This document shows positions 1 to 10,233 of a DNA stretch of 64,000 bases, piece by piece. Below the pieces are notes generated by a model, which saw nothing but the letters and a program-made list of their open reading frames with translations, was not told where the DNA came from and did no database searches. Source of the DNA: Spirilliplanes yamanashiensis (lineage in GTDB: Bacteria; Actinomycetota; Actinomycetes; Mycobacteriales; Micromonosporaceae). The stretch spans positions 62,001 to 126,000 of the forward strand of contig NZ_BOOY01000038.1 in NCBI RefSeq assembly GCF_016863475.1, in the 5' to 3' direction. Made by a program: the position numbers and the translations under genes. How positions within the stretch are numbered: position 1 is the stretch's first letter; each line of letters starts with the position of its first letter.

Positions 1-1025
1 CGGCCCTCGTCGACCTGGACGCCCTCGACCTGCGCCTGTTCGCCTCCGGGGTGCTGGTGCGCCGCGGCGGCGCCCTGCACCGGCTGGAGTCGCCGCTGCG
101 CGCGCCCGCCGCCGTGCCCGCCACCCTCACCGCGAACGTGGGCACCTTCGCCGACCGGCTGCGCTTCGCCGCGTTCGCCGCCCGCTGCGCCACCGTCGCG
201 CCGCGCAAGCTGCTGGCCGAGCCCGAGGTCACCGCGGCGGAGGCGCTGCGCCGGGCCGGGCTGTCGCACCGGATCGTCGAGGAGGTGCTGCGCCCCTTCC
301 TGTCCGGGGTGTTCGCCGACCGGGCGCTCGACACGTCCAGTCACGTGCTGGCGATGGTGCTGCGGTCGTTCGCCCGGGGGCGGCTCGGGGTGCCCGCGTC
401 CGGCATGGCCGCGCTGCCCGCCGCCGTGGCCGCCCCGCTGCCGCCGGAACGCCTGCACCTGTCGTCCCCGGTCACCGCCGTGCGGGCCGGCGCGGTGACC
501 GCCGGGGGCGCCACGATCACCTGCCGGCAGGTCGTCGTGGCCGCCGACCCGGTCACGGCGTGCCGCCTGCTCGACCTGCCCGCCCCGCCGATGCGGGCGC
601 TCACCACCTGGTACTTCGGCCCGGCGCAGCCGCCGATCACCGAGCCGATCCTCCTCGTCGACGGCGACCGCCGCGAACGGCTCGCCAACACCGCCGTCAT
701 GAGCAACGCCGCCCCCACGTACGCGCCGCCCGGCCGGGCCCTGGTGGCGGCGTCCGCGGTGGGGGACACCCCGCTGCCCGAGCCGGTCGTCCGGGAGGAA
801 CTGACCCGCCTGTACGGGGTGCCCGCCGCCGACTGGCCGCTGCTGCGCGTCGTCGCCCTGCCGCACGCCCTGCCGGCCGCCCCGCCGCCACTGAACCGCC
901 TCCGCCGCCCCGTCGCGCTCGGTGACGGCGTGTTCGTGGCGGGCGACCACCGCGACAGCCCGTCGATCCAGGGCGCCCTCGCGGGCGGCTGGCGCGCGGC
1001 CGGGGCGCTGCTCAGCGCGGTGTGA
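1..1025 (+). CDS. FAD-dependent amine-oxidase/protoporphyrinogen-oxidase-like protein (5' truncated)
   Basis: The reading frame is open from base 3, upstream of the first internal GTG, so the gene begins outside the window; about 340 C-terminal residues are visible. The last part carries the family's C-terminal flavin-binding signature, GVFVAGDHRDSPSIQGALAGG followed by a helix, which matches flavin-containing amine oxidases, phytoene desaturases and protoporphyrinogen oxidases. The N-terminal GxGxxG dinucleotide motif is not in the window, so the substrate cannot be assigned. It probably oxidises an amine or polyene in the cytosol or at the membrane face. A tRNA gene follows 68 bases later. 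The general family is fairly sure; the reaction is not. Confidence 0.75.
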   Translation, partial: ALVDLDALDLRLFASGVLVRRGGALHRLESPLRAPAAVPATLTANVGTFADRLRFAAFAARCATVAPRKLLAEPEVTAAEALRRAGLSHRIVEEVLRPFLSGVFADRALDTSSHVLAMVLRSFARGRLGVPASGMAALPAAVAAPLPPERLHLSSPVTAVRAGAVTAGGATITCRQVVVAADPVTACRLLDLPAPPMRALTTWYFGPAQPPITEPILLVDGDRRERLANTAVMSNAAPTYAPPGRALVAASAVGDTPLPEPVVREELTRLYGVPAADWPLLRVVALPHALPAAPPPLNRLRRPVALGDGVFVAGDHRDSPSIQGALAGGWRAAGALLSAV

Positions 1026-1093
1026 GGGGCGCTCACGTCCAAGCCGGTGGATCGGCCGTCACCTGCCCGGATAGGATCGCTGCCGCAGGCCTG

Positions 1094-1167
1094 GGGGCGG
1101 TAGCTCAGCCGGTTAGAGCAGTCGACTCATAATCGATCGGTCACGGGTTCGAGTCCCGTCCGCCCCA
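1094..1167 (+). tRNA. tRNA with CAT anticodon (elongator Met or lysidine-type Ile)
   Basis: The sequence folds as a 74-base cloverleaf. The acceptor arm GGGGCGG pairs with CCGCCCC, followed by discriminator A. The D arm is GCTC/GAGC. The anticodon stem GTCGA/TCGAT encloses the loop CTCATAA (anticodon CAT). The T arm is ACGGG/CCCGT around TTCGAGT. The gene is followed by CA, so the 3' CCA is not encoded. A CAT anticodon with this acceptor arm could be elongator Met or Ile2 modified by TilS; I cannot separate the two by eye. It is not an initiator, because the first acceptor pair is matched. Confidence 0.9.
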
Positions 1168-1960
1168 CAGCTCCGGTCGGCGTGCGGCGCGGGGCCAGCC
1201 GGAACGCCGGCTGGTCCCCGCCGTGTCCGAGGGATTGTTCACCGTCGGTAGGGGGCGGACGGCGGCGCGGCTGTGGCGCAGGGACGCCAGCAGCTGCAGG
1301 CGGTCGGCGTCGGCGCTGCACGGTTCGGCGGTGAAGACGAGCAGGACCGGGCCGGGGGTGCCGGGCAGCGGGTACGTGTCCCAGTCCAGCACGATGTCAC
1401 CGACCTCCGGGACCCGGAACGTCTTGGTGCCGCTGACCGACTCGCGGACGTCGTGCCGGGCCCACCGCCGCCCGAACTCGGCGCTGCGGATCGTCAGCTC
1501 GCCGACGATCGCGGTGGCGCGCGGGTGGGTGGGGTGAGCCGGTCCGGCGGGTGGTCGCCCGGGTCGCCGAGCAGGGCCTGCGACAGGGGGTTCCAGTCGA
1601 GCAGGTCGAGGTGCCGGCCGAGGACGACCGCCGGGGTGTCCAGCACCCGCAGCGGCCGCCGGGTGCTGTCCGGGACGCGTTCCGGAGCGTGGTCGGCGCG
1701 GGCGGGCACCGGCCGGCGCGGGCGAGGGTGAACAGGTGCCGGCGTTCCTCGTCGCCGAGGGCGAGCGCGCCGGCCAGGGCGTCGAGGACGTCGTCGGACG
1801 GGCGCACCTCGCGGCCCTGCTCGATGCGCGGGTAGTAGTCGGTGCTCAGCCCGGCGAGCAGGGCCAGCTCCTCGCGGCGCAGCCCGATGACCTTGCGCCG
1901 GCCGCCCGGCTCCAGGCCGACGTCCCGTCTGCCGCCCGGCCGGGCGCCCACGGTAGGTCT
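1141..1960 (-). pseudogene. Decayed MmyB-type helix-turn-helix regulator
   Basis: Reading leftwards, three successive frames each encode recognisable parts of one actinobacterial XRE/MmyB-like regulator. From about 1940 to 1715 comes the HTH: GLRREELALLAGLSTDYYPR, then the Glu-Gln-Gly-Arg turn and a helix. From about 1709 to 1545, one frame away, comes DTPAVVLGRHLDLLDWNPLS, the start of the MmyB ligand-binding part. From about 1536 to 1200, in the third frame, comes ELTIRSAEFGRRWARHDVRE and then LDWDTYPLPGTPGPVLLVFT. The stretch usually found between the second and third blocks (a Leu-rich segment of about 40 residues) is missing, so there are at least two frameshifts plus a deletion. The N-terminal start region is also degenerate. 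The inverted repeat GGTCT-N3-AGACC at 1956-1968 may be the old operator. The 3' end runs into the tRNA region. Confidence 0.75.
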
Positions 1961-2048
1961 CGCAGACCCGGGCAGGCGGGTACGACCGGCCCGGCCCGGC
2001 CCGCTCCTACCGTCGGCGTTCCCCGCACCGACACACCGGGAGCAGCAG

Positions 2049-2327
2049 ATGACCGCATGGACCGCCGACCGCATCCCCGACCAGCGCGGCCGGGTCGCCG
2101 GCGTGCTGGCCCACCCGGGCCTCACCCGCACCAACCTGACGCCGCGCGCCTGGGCGCACCGGGGCCGGCTCGGGGCGGTGATCGCGCGGGCCGGCCTGCT
2201 GGTCACCCAGCCGGTGGAGCGGGGCGCGCTGCCGCAGCTGCACGCCGCGACCGCCCCCGGCGTGCGGGGCGGCGACTTCTACGGCCCGGCCGGGCCGTGG
2301 GACGGCCGCGCCCCCGTCCTCACCTCA
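2049..2327 (+). pseudogene. Short-chain dehydrogenase remnant with the core deleted
   Basis: From the ATG at 2049 (preceded by GGGAG) the frame reads MTAWTADRIPDQRGRVAGV, the usual opening of actinobacterial SDR oxidoreductases. It then jumps directly to LAHPGLTRTNL, which in intact homologues lies around residue 190-200, and ends with GVRGGDFYGPAGPWDGR, the usual C-terminal tail. The TGxxxGxG cofactor motif, the catalytic Ser and YxxxK, and the whole Rossmann core are therefore lost in one in-frame deletion of very roughly 170-180 codons. After about residue 93 the frame runs into the convergent DJ-1 gene. It sits divergently from the decayed HTH regulator, the classic regulator/SDR arrangement. 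Confidence 0.8.
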
Positions 2328-2927
2328 CGTGCGGACGCCCACCGCGCTGGTGATCTGCGCCAGGAACGTCGCCATGAACCGGTCGGTCACCTCCGGGTGC
2401 CGGGCCGAGACCAGGGTGCCGTCGACGACCAGGTCGGCCGTCGACCGCCCGTCGTACTCGACGATGCCGCCGGCGTTCTCGACGTCGCACACGATGTTGT
2501 GCGCGCAGGTGACCCGGCGGCCGTGGAGCAGGTCCGGGTCGGCGCAGAACAGCCACAGCGAGTGGCAGATCGTGCCGATCGTCAGGTTCGGCGTGGCGAC
2601 GGCCCGGCGGAGGAACTCCACCGCCGGGGCCTCGTTGCGGGCGCCGGGACCGGCGATCTCCGCCTGGTAGCGCAGCCGGTCCATGGCGTACGCGCCGATC
2701 AGGATGATGCCCGCGTAGTCGGCGGGGTCGGCGGTGGCCACCTCGGTGGTGACGGTGACGTGCTCGTCGACCGTGCCCTCGTCGGGGTTGCTGCCGAAGG
2801 TCAGCGCCGCCTGCCCCCACAGGTGCGACAGGTATTCCACCTCGACGCCCTGCTCCGGGAACCAGCGGTTGAACGCCCGGAACTCCGTCGGGTCGAAGTG
2901 CTCCTCGATCAGTACACCGATCTTCAT
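2325..2927 (-). CDS. DJ-1/PfpI superfamily protein
   Basis: A 200-residue cytosolic protein of the class I glutamine-amidotransferase-like fold. The nucleophile elbow is visible as LTIGTICHSLWLFCADPDLL (Cys near residue 120), and the N-terminal strand MKIGVLIEEHFDPTEF carries the conserved acidic residue of the DJ-1/PfpI active site. Members act as glyoxalases, deglycases, chaperones or stress proteins; the exact activity is not readable. It is the last gene of a tight minus-strand operon, starting 10 bases after the GMC oxidoreductase. A role in handling reactive carbonyls produced by the sugar-oxidising neighbours is plausible but inferred. It overlaps the end of the SDR remnant. Confidence 0.85.
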   Translation of the reverse strand: MKIGVLIEEHFDPTEFRAFNRWFPEQGVEVEYLSHLWGQAALTFGSNPDEGTVDEHVTVTTEVATADPADYAGIILIGAYAMDRLRYQAEIAGPGARNEAPAVEFLRRAVATPNLTIGTICHSLWLFCADPDLLHGRRVTCAHNIVCDVENAGGIVEYDGRSTADLVVDGTLVSARHPEVTDRFMATFLAQITSAVGVRT

Positions 2928-2937
2928 GGTGGTCCCT

Positions 2938-4440
2938 TCAGTCCCGCAGCCACTCGGCGGCGCGCTCGCCGATGACGAAGCAGGTCAGGTTCGGATTGGC
3001 GCTGACGTGCGCCGGCATCACCGAGGCGTCGGCCACGGTCAGGTTCTCCAGGCCGTGCACGGCGAGGTTCTGGTCCACGACGGCGTCGGGGTCGCCGGCG
3101 CCGCCCATGCGGCACGTGCCGACCGGGTGCCACAGCGTCGCCGAGTGCTGCCGGATGTAGCCGAGCAGCGCGGCGTCGTCGTCCAGCTGCCGCTCGGTGA
3201 GGGTGTCGGCGACGCCCGCCGACAGCTCGGAGATCGGCTTCGACGTGGCGATCTCCCAGCACAGCCGGACCCCGTCGAGGGCGATCCGCTGGTCCTCCGG
3301 CTCGCCGTAGGAGTTGAGGAAGATGGCCGGCTGGACGTGCGGGTCGCTGGTGGTCAGCGAGACCGTGCCGCGGCACAGCGGCTTCTGCAGCACGCTCATC
3401 ACGCTGATCGGCCGGTGGGTGATGGGCACGTACCGGCTGACGAAGTACAGCTGCATGTTGTTGAACTGCTCGGTGCCCGGCGCGGTGTAGCGGGCGATCA
3501 CCTGCACGTCCGGGTCGGTGAGCTGGGTGACGCCGTCCTTCGGGATGATCCCGACGGTGACCTGCTGGTGCTCGATGAGGTTGGCGCCGACGCCCGGGCG
3601 GTCCAGCACGACCGGGATGCCCAGCTCCTCCAGGTGCTTCGCCGGTCCGACCCCGGAGCGGAGCAGGATCGTGGGCGTGTTGATCGCGCCGGCCGACAGG
3701 GTGACGTTGCGGGCGTGCACCGTCTGCAGCTGCCCGTCGATCTCGGCCTCCACGCCGACGGCGCGGGTGCCCTCGAACAGCACGCGGTGCACGAGCACGT
3801 TCGGCCGGACGGTCAGGTTCAGCCGGTTGCGGGCCCGGCTCAGGTACGACACGGCCGTCGACACCCGCAGCCCGCCGCGGCGGTTCATCGGGATCGGGCC
3901 GACGCCGGTGCTGTCCGGGTCGTTGTGGTCGGCCACGTAGCCGAACCCGTGGTCGAGGCAGGCGTCCAGGAAGGACTTCTGCAGCGGGACCAGCTCGTCG
4001 TGCTTGAACCGGACGAACGGCGTGGGCCCGCCCTTGCCGTGCAGCGGCCCCTCGACGTCCTGGTCGTCCTCGATGCGCAGGTAGTACGGCAGCACCCGGT
4101 CCCACGACCAGGCGTCGTTGCCGAGCCCGGCCCACTCGGTGAAGTCGCCGGGCAGGCCGCGCAGGGCGATCGCCCCGTTGACGGCGGAGCAGCCGCCGGT
4201 GACCTTGCCGCGCGCGTACTCCATGGTGCGGCCCGGCACCGCCTCGGCGCGGTAGCCCCAGTCGTGGTCGACGACGGACACGGTCGCCGCGGTGGCGAGG
4301 TCCGACGGCAGCTGGTCGAGGTCGGGGTAGTCGGGACCCGCCTCCAGCAGCAGCACGGAGCGGCCCGGGTCCTCCGACAGCCGGCTGGCGAGGATGGTGC
4401 CGGCGGATCCGGATCCGACGACGATGTGGTCGTAGTTCAT
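2938..4440 (-). CDS. GMC-family FAD oxidoreductase
   Basis: A 500-residue flavoenzyme of the glucose-methanol-choline family. It opens with MNYDHIVVGSGSAGTILASR, the ADP-binding GxGxxG motif. It carries the GMC signatures GKVTGGCSAVNGAIALRG and AGAINTPTILLRSGVGP, and the catalytic-histidine block LWHPVGTCRMGG. It ends with NPNLTCFVIGERAAEWL. The start at 4440 is chosen because the FAD motif begins there and GGGGGCGCC precedes it; the open frame extends upstream only as a shadow. It oxidises an alcohol or sugar substrate, probably with FAD; choline or glucoside cannot be distinguished. It lies 22 bases after the AGE/STAS gene in the same operon. Confidence 0.9.
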   Translation of the reverse strand: MNYDHIVVGSGSAGTILASRLSEDPGRSVLLLEAGPDYPDLDQLPSDLATAATVSVVDHDWGYRAEAVPGRTMEYARGKVTGGCSAVNGAIALRGLPGDFTEWAGLGNDAWSWDRVLPYYLRIEDDQDVEGPLHGKGGPTPFVRFKHDELVPLQKSFLDACLDHGFGYVADHNDPDSTGVGPIPMNRRGGLRVSTAVSYLSRARNRLNLTVRPNVLVHRVLFEGTRAVGVEAEIDGQLQTVHARNVTLSAGAINTPTILLRSGVGPAKHLEELGIPVVLDRPGVGANLIEHQQVTVGIIPKDGVTQLTDPDVQVIARYTAPGTEQFNNMQLYFVSRYVPITHRPISVMSVLQKPLCRGTVSLTTSDPHVQPAIFLNSYGEPEDQRIALDGVRLCWEIATSKPISELSAGVADTLTERQLDDDAALLGYIRQHSATLWHPVGTCRMGGAGDPDAVVDQNLAVHGLENLTVADASVMPAHVSANPNLTCFVIGERAAEWLRD

Positions 4441-4462
4441 GGCGCCCCCTGGGTGAGCCGGC

Positions 4463-6637
4463 TCAGCGGCCGGCGGTCGGAACCAGTTCCTGGTCGAGTT
4501 CGCTGGCGGCGAGTTCTTCGGCCACCTGGCCGCGGGCCCCGGTGACGGTGAGCCGGAAGTCGCGGTGCTGCTTGGTCGTCGCGAGGTACCGGATCCCCGC
4601 CGGGTCGAGGTAGACGAGGGCGTCGGTCTCCAGGACCACGGTCGCCGCCCCGCCGTCGAGCGCCTCGTCGAGCTGCCCGCGCAGCACGCCGACCTGGTCG
4701 GCGCCGAGCGAACCGGCCAGCGCGATGCGGGCGACGCCGCCCGAGGTGTCGACGGTGTCGGCACTGAACGTGCACGCGGCGGGGGCCAGGCGCACCCGCA
4801 CCTGCTGTGGCTCGATGCTGTGCGGCAGGGTGACGGTCAGCGCCTCGGCGTCGAAGTCGGCGTGCTCGTGGCCGTTGACCCAGACCTGCATGATCTTGTT
4901 GGTCTTCGGCGGCAGCAGGTCCGGTGCGACGCGCAGGACGCCGCCGAACGCGCCCGCGCCAGGCGAGAAGAACAGGTCCATCGGCTGCTCGTGGCGCTGC
5001 AGTCCGGAGTAGACGGCGGCGAGGTAGCACAGCTCGGCGCTGTGGTACATCGCCATCGAGTGCGAGCCCTTGCTGCGCTCGCCGCCCAGCAGGAACGGGT
5101 TGCCGTTGGCCAGCACGTTGAAGTAGACGCCGCCGGCCTGGGTGTCGAGCATCCAGGCGTTGTAGAACGCGGAGCTCTCCCGGGCGTACTTGGCGTACAG
5201 CGGGTCGCCGTAGACGGCGTCGAGGATCTGGTAGGCGAGGATGCCCTGCTCCTGCTGCCACCAGGCCTTGCGGTCGTGCCAGACCAGGCGGTGGAAGCGC
5301 TCGCCGGGACCGGTGTGCCGCTCCACCATGTCGTACCAGCCGCCGCGCTGCGGGTCCATGCCGACCGTCGGCATGAGGGCGGCGATCTTCTTGGCGAACG
5401 CCACGTACTCCGCCTTGGGCCGCAGGTTGTTCACCCGGGTCAGGTTCCACGCGATCTTCAGGTTGTGGCCGACGATGGCGCGGTCCTGCTGCTGGCCGTA
5501 CGCCCGGTCCGGGCTCCAGTCGCCGAAGAACTTCTCCTGGACGAACGGGCTGCTGCCGTAGTCGGGGAAGTGCTCGGTGATCTGGTCGCACAGCGACTCG
5601 AGCTCGTCGGCGTACTGCTGCTCGCCGGTGGTCAGGAACAGGTTGATCAGGTACGCCGGGATGTGGTCGCCGATCGAGTTCCAGTTCTTGCGGTCCCGGT
5701 TGGTGCGGATGCCGTCGTCCAGCGCCGGGCTCAGCGGGTCGAACGTGACCGGGTCGATGTGCGAGTAGTAGCCGCGCCGCGGCGTGCCGTCCGGGTGGCT
5801 GGTCGTGTCCTCGAAGTACCGGTGGAACATCGTGATCGTCATGTCGATGATCTCGCGCAGCTTCGGGTCGCCGGTGATCCGGTACACCTGGGTGAGCCCG
5901 GCCAGCGCGTAGATCTGCTCGTAGCAGGGGATCGCGTCGTAGTCGTCGCCGAACTCGGAGGCGAACACCTTGACCTCGGTGCCGTCGGCGCGCAGCACCA
6001 GCGCGTGGTACCAGTACGCGATCCGCTCGCTGCGGTCGACGAAGCACAGGTGGTCGACGAGGTAGTTGGCGCCGGCCACCGCGGCGTCGCGGTAGCGCGG
6101 GTTGCCGTGCATGAGGTACGCCGTCGCGAGCCCGTACACCAGCCGCGAGATCGTGTCGGTCTCCTGGCGCATGGACGACGTCTTGGCGCCCTCCATGGAC
6201 AGGTCGGTGCGGTAGTCGCGGTAGTCGAACGTCGTCGACCCCACGCCGAACTCGTTGTCCAGGTAGAAGTCGGCGAGCCGGCGGACCTGCTGGCCCCACC
6301 AGTCGGGCGACTCGAACTTCAGCTCGCCGGCCGCCTTGCCGAACAGCAGCACGTGCTTGGCCTCGAAGGCGGTGCCGGCCTCGGAGTCGGACGGGTAGAA
6401 CAGGCCGTACACGTGCACCAGCCGGCCGTGCTCCAGCATGCCGGTCAGCTGCGCGGTGGCGTCCACGTACGCCTCGCCGAGGTTGCGCAGCATCTCCGCG
6501 GTGGTGGTCGCGGTGAGCTGCACGACGAAGGGACGCCCGTCGGACGTGTTCATCTCGAAGCGCCCGTTCGCCGGGTCGGCGCTGATGACGTAGCCGGCGA
6601 CGAGATCAGAGAAGGTGAAGTCCAGGTTGTTCGGCAC
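4463..6637 (-). CDS. AGE-like (alpha/alpha)6-barrel protein with C-terminal STAS domain
   Basis: A 724-residue cytosolic protein starting at GTG 6637 with an AGAGGA ribosome binding site; the open frame continues upstream only as antisense of glgX. Residues 1 to about 120 form a small beta-rich domain with no family I recognise. The centre (about 130-620) looks like the N-acylglucosamine 2-epimerase/glycoside-hydrolase type helical barrel, with repeated aromatic helices such as WHDRKAWWQQEQGILAYQIL and the HRYFEDTTSHPDGTPRRGYY block. The last 95 residues read as a STAS domain, but the usual DSxG phosphosite is LDPAGIRYL, so the Ser is replaced by Pro. Placement between glgX and a GMC oxidoreductase suggests work on glucan-derived sugars. 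The fusion is unusual. Confidence 0.75.
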   Translation of the reverse strand: MPNNLDFTFSDLVAGYVISADPANGRFEMNTSDGRPFVVQLTATTTAEMLRNLGEAYVDATAQLTGMLEHGRLVHVYGLFYPSDSEAGTAFEAKHVLLFGKAAGELKFESPDWWGQQVRRLADFYLDNEFGVGSTTFDYRDYRTDLSMEGAKTSSMRQETDTISRLVYGLATAYLMHGNPRYRDAAVAGANYLVDHLCFVDRSERIAYWYHALVLRADGTEVKVFASEFGDDYDAIPCYEQIYALAGLTQVYRITGDPKLREIIDMTITMFHRYFEDTTSHPDGTPRRGYYSHIDPVTFDPLSPALDDGIRTNRDRKNWNSIGDHIPAYLINLFLTTGEQQYADELESLCDQITEHFPDYGSSPFVQEKFFGDWSPDRAYGQQQDRAIVGHNLKIAWNLTRVNNLRPKAEYVAFAKKIAALMPTVGMDPQRGGWYDMVERHTGPGERFHRLVWHDRKAWWQQEQGILAYQILDAVYGDPLYAKYARESSAFYNAWMLDTQAGGVYFNVLANGNPFLLGGERSKGSHSMAMYHSAELCYLAAVYSGLQRHEQPMDLFFSPGAGAFGGVLRVAPDLLPPKTNKIMQVWVNGHEHADFDAEALTVTLPHSIEPQQVRVRLAPAACTFSADTVDTSGGVARIALAGSLGADQVGVLRGQLDEALDGGAATVVLETDALVYLDPAGIRYLATTKQHRDFRLTVTGARGQVAEELAASELDQELVPTAGR

Positions 6638-6660
6638 GAAGTCCTCTTTCGGCGGTCCGC

Positions 6661-8757
<2,097 letters not shown>

Positions 8758-8876
8758 CGCGACCTCCGTGAAGTTGTTCGTGGCTGAACGTAGCAACGGC
8801 TTCACGTTCCGTTGGGTCTTTGGGGTATCTGCCCGAACCCGACCTCCCGGCCGCCCCGACCCCTACCGTGAGGGCG

Positions 8877-9665
8877 GTGGAACTCTGGCTCGTACGCGAC
8901 GTGCCCGCGTGGCTGGTGGGGGCCGTGCTCATCCTCGGCCTCCCCGCCATCACCCTCGGCCTGGACGCGGTGATCCACCGCCGCCTGCCGCACCAGCGGC
9001 TCGGGCCGCACAACGAGGTCACCGGCGTCATCGTGTCCGTGGTCGGCGTCGCCTACGCCATCGTCATCGGACTGTGCGTGGTGTCCCTCTGGGAGGGTTA
9101 CACCGCCGCGAAGGACACCTCACGCGACGAGGCCGCCCAGCTCACCGCCCTGGTGCCGGCCGCCGCCGTGTTCGGCCCCGACGTGCAGCGCACGATCTCG
9201 GACGAGGTCGTCCGGTACGAGTCGGACATCATCACCGACTGGGAGGTCCGCCGCGAGGAGGGCGCCGAACGGCGGCGCACCGCCGACCTGGCCGGCCTCA
9301 CCGCCACCGTCGGCGCGCTGCAACCCGTCACCGAGCCGCAGCGCGCCTTCGTCCGCGTCGCAGTCGAACGCATCGGCGCCGCCGAGGTCTACCACCACGA
9401 CTCCGACGCCGAGGCCGACGACCAGCGCATGTCCAGCGTCATGTGGCTGGGCGTGCTCCTGTCGACCGCCGCGATCATGGCGATGAGCCTGTTCTTCGGC
9501 CTCGCCGACAACGCCGTGCGCCGGATCCTGCTGGCCCTGTCCAGCGCCGTCATCGCCACCAACCTGTTCCTCATCATCGAGATGAACTACCCCTACTACG
9601 GGTCGTTCGCCGTCCGCCCGGACGCTTACGAACAGGTCGTCGAGGACCTGCGCCGGGAACGGTAG
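8877..9665 (+). CDS. DUF4239 family membrane protein
   Basis: A protein of 262 residues with an N-terminal membrane helix (WLVGAVLILGLPAITLGL), a second (GVIVSVVGVAYAIVIGLCVV) and two near the C-terminus (MWLGVLLSTAAIMAMSLFF and ILLALSSAVIATNLFLIIEM). A soluble, acidic, probably helical region lies between the pairs. This arrangement is that of DUF4239 proteins, whose function is unknown. GTG 8877 is chosen because TACCGT at 8864-8869 ends seven bases before it, the spacing of a leaderless actinobacterial promoter; GTG 8868 and an ATG-like start at 8820 are alternatives. It is divergent from glgX. Confidence 0.8.
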   Translation: MELWLVRDVPAWLVGAVLILGLPAITLGLDAVIHRRLPHQRLGPHNEVTGVIVSVVGVAYAIVIGLCVVSLWEGYTAAKDTSRDEAAQLTALVPAAAVFGPDVQRTISDEVVRYESDIITDWEVRREEGAERRRTADLAGLTATVGALQPVTEPQRAFVRVAVERIGAAEVYHHDSDAEADDQRMSSVMWLGVLLSTAAIMAMSLFFGLADNAVRRILLALSSAVIATNLFLIIEMNYPYYGSFAVRPDAYEQVVEDLRRER

Positions 9666-9689
9666 GGCGGCGGGTCCCACCTCGGGGTT

Positions 9690-9715
9690 GTTCAAGCCGC
9701 GACCCGGTCGGGTAA
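9690..9715 (+). promoter_or_regulatory. Candidate stress-sigma (sigmaB/sigmaF-type) promoter
   Basis: GTTC at 9690-9693 and GGGTAA at 9710-9715 are separated by 16 bases, close to the GNNT/GTTT-N14-16-GGGTAY pattern known for Streptomyces sigmaB and mycobacterial sigmaF. It lies about 48 bases before the preferred start of the RaiA/HPF-like gene. Both boxes deviate by one base, so this is the weakest of the four candidates in the window. Confidence 0.4.
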
Positions 9716-9762
9716 GCGGGATGTCGACCATGTCGGCCGACCATGACAGTGAGGTGTGGCGA

Positions 9763-10188
9763 ATGACCGCCCATGCGAACCCAGCGACCGTCCAGGAGTG
9801 CCTGCGGACGGGCGGGGGATTCTCCCAAGGTGACCTGACCTGGATCGCCGAGCAGTTCGCCACGCTCGACGCCCGGCTGGCCGGCTTCCCCGCCGACACC
9901 ACCGAGCTGGAGGTGTCGGTGAAGGACCGGGCCGCCCGCGGTCAGAAGGTCACCCTGGAGTGCTGGATCGCCGGGCGGGCGAAGGTGGTGACCACGTCGT
10001 CGGAGGAGGACCTGCACGCCGCCCTCAACGACGTCCGCGACGACCTGCGCCGCAAGCTCAACGACGCGAAGACCAAGCAGGAGCCCCGGCACAACCGGCA
10101 CCTGCGCGACGCCGCCACGCCGGCCCCGGACGACGCCGTGGACCCGGCGGACGCCGACTCGGCGCACGACCCGGCCCCGACCGCCTGA
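9763..10188 (+). CDS. RaiA/HPF-like ribosome-associated protein
   Basis: A 141-residue cytosolic protein. The central part, ELEVSVKDRAARGQKVTLEC followed by WIAGRAKVVTTSSEEDLHAA and a basic helix ending DDLRRKLNDAKTKQE, matches the beta-alpha-beta fold of the ribosome hibernation (S30EA/HPF) family. The C-terminal 40 residues are Asp/Ala/Pro-rich and probably disordered; the long-form HPF dimerisation domain is absent. ATG 9763 is preferred because GAGGTG ends six bases before it; ATG 9721 lies too close to the putative promoter. It probably binds the 30S decoding region in stationary phase. It ends at a shared terminator with the convergent DUF3800-like gene. Confidence 0.75.
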   Translation: MTAHANPATVQECLRTGGGFSQGDLTWIAEQFATLDARLAGFPADTTELEVSVKDRAARGQKVTLECWIAGRAKVVTTSSEEDLHAALNDVRDDLRRKLNDAKTKQEPRHNRHLRDAATPAPDDAVDPADADSAHDPAPTA

Positions 10189-10199
10189 CCGCAGCGACC

Positions 10200-10232
10200 G
10201 CGCCGCCCACCGGGACTCCCGGCGGGCGGCGC
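10200..10232. terminator. Bidirectional hairpin between convergent genes
   Basis: An outer stem CGCCGCCC (10201-10208) pairs with GGGCGGCG (10224-10231), and an inner stem CCGGG pairs with CCCGG around ACT. It sits exactly between the ends of the RaiA-like gene and the convergent DUF3800-like gene. There is no T tract, as is common in high-GC actinobacteria. Confidence 0.75.
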
Positions 10233-10233
10233 G

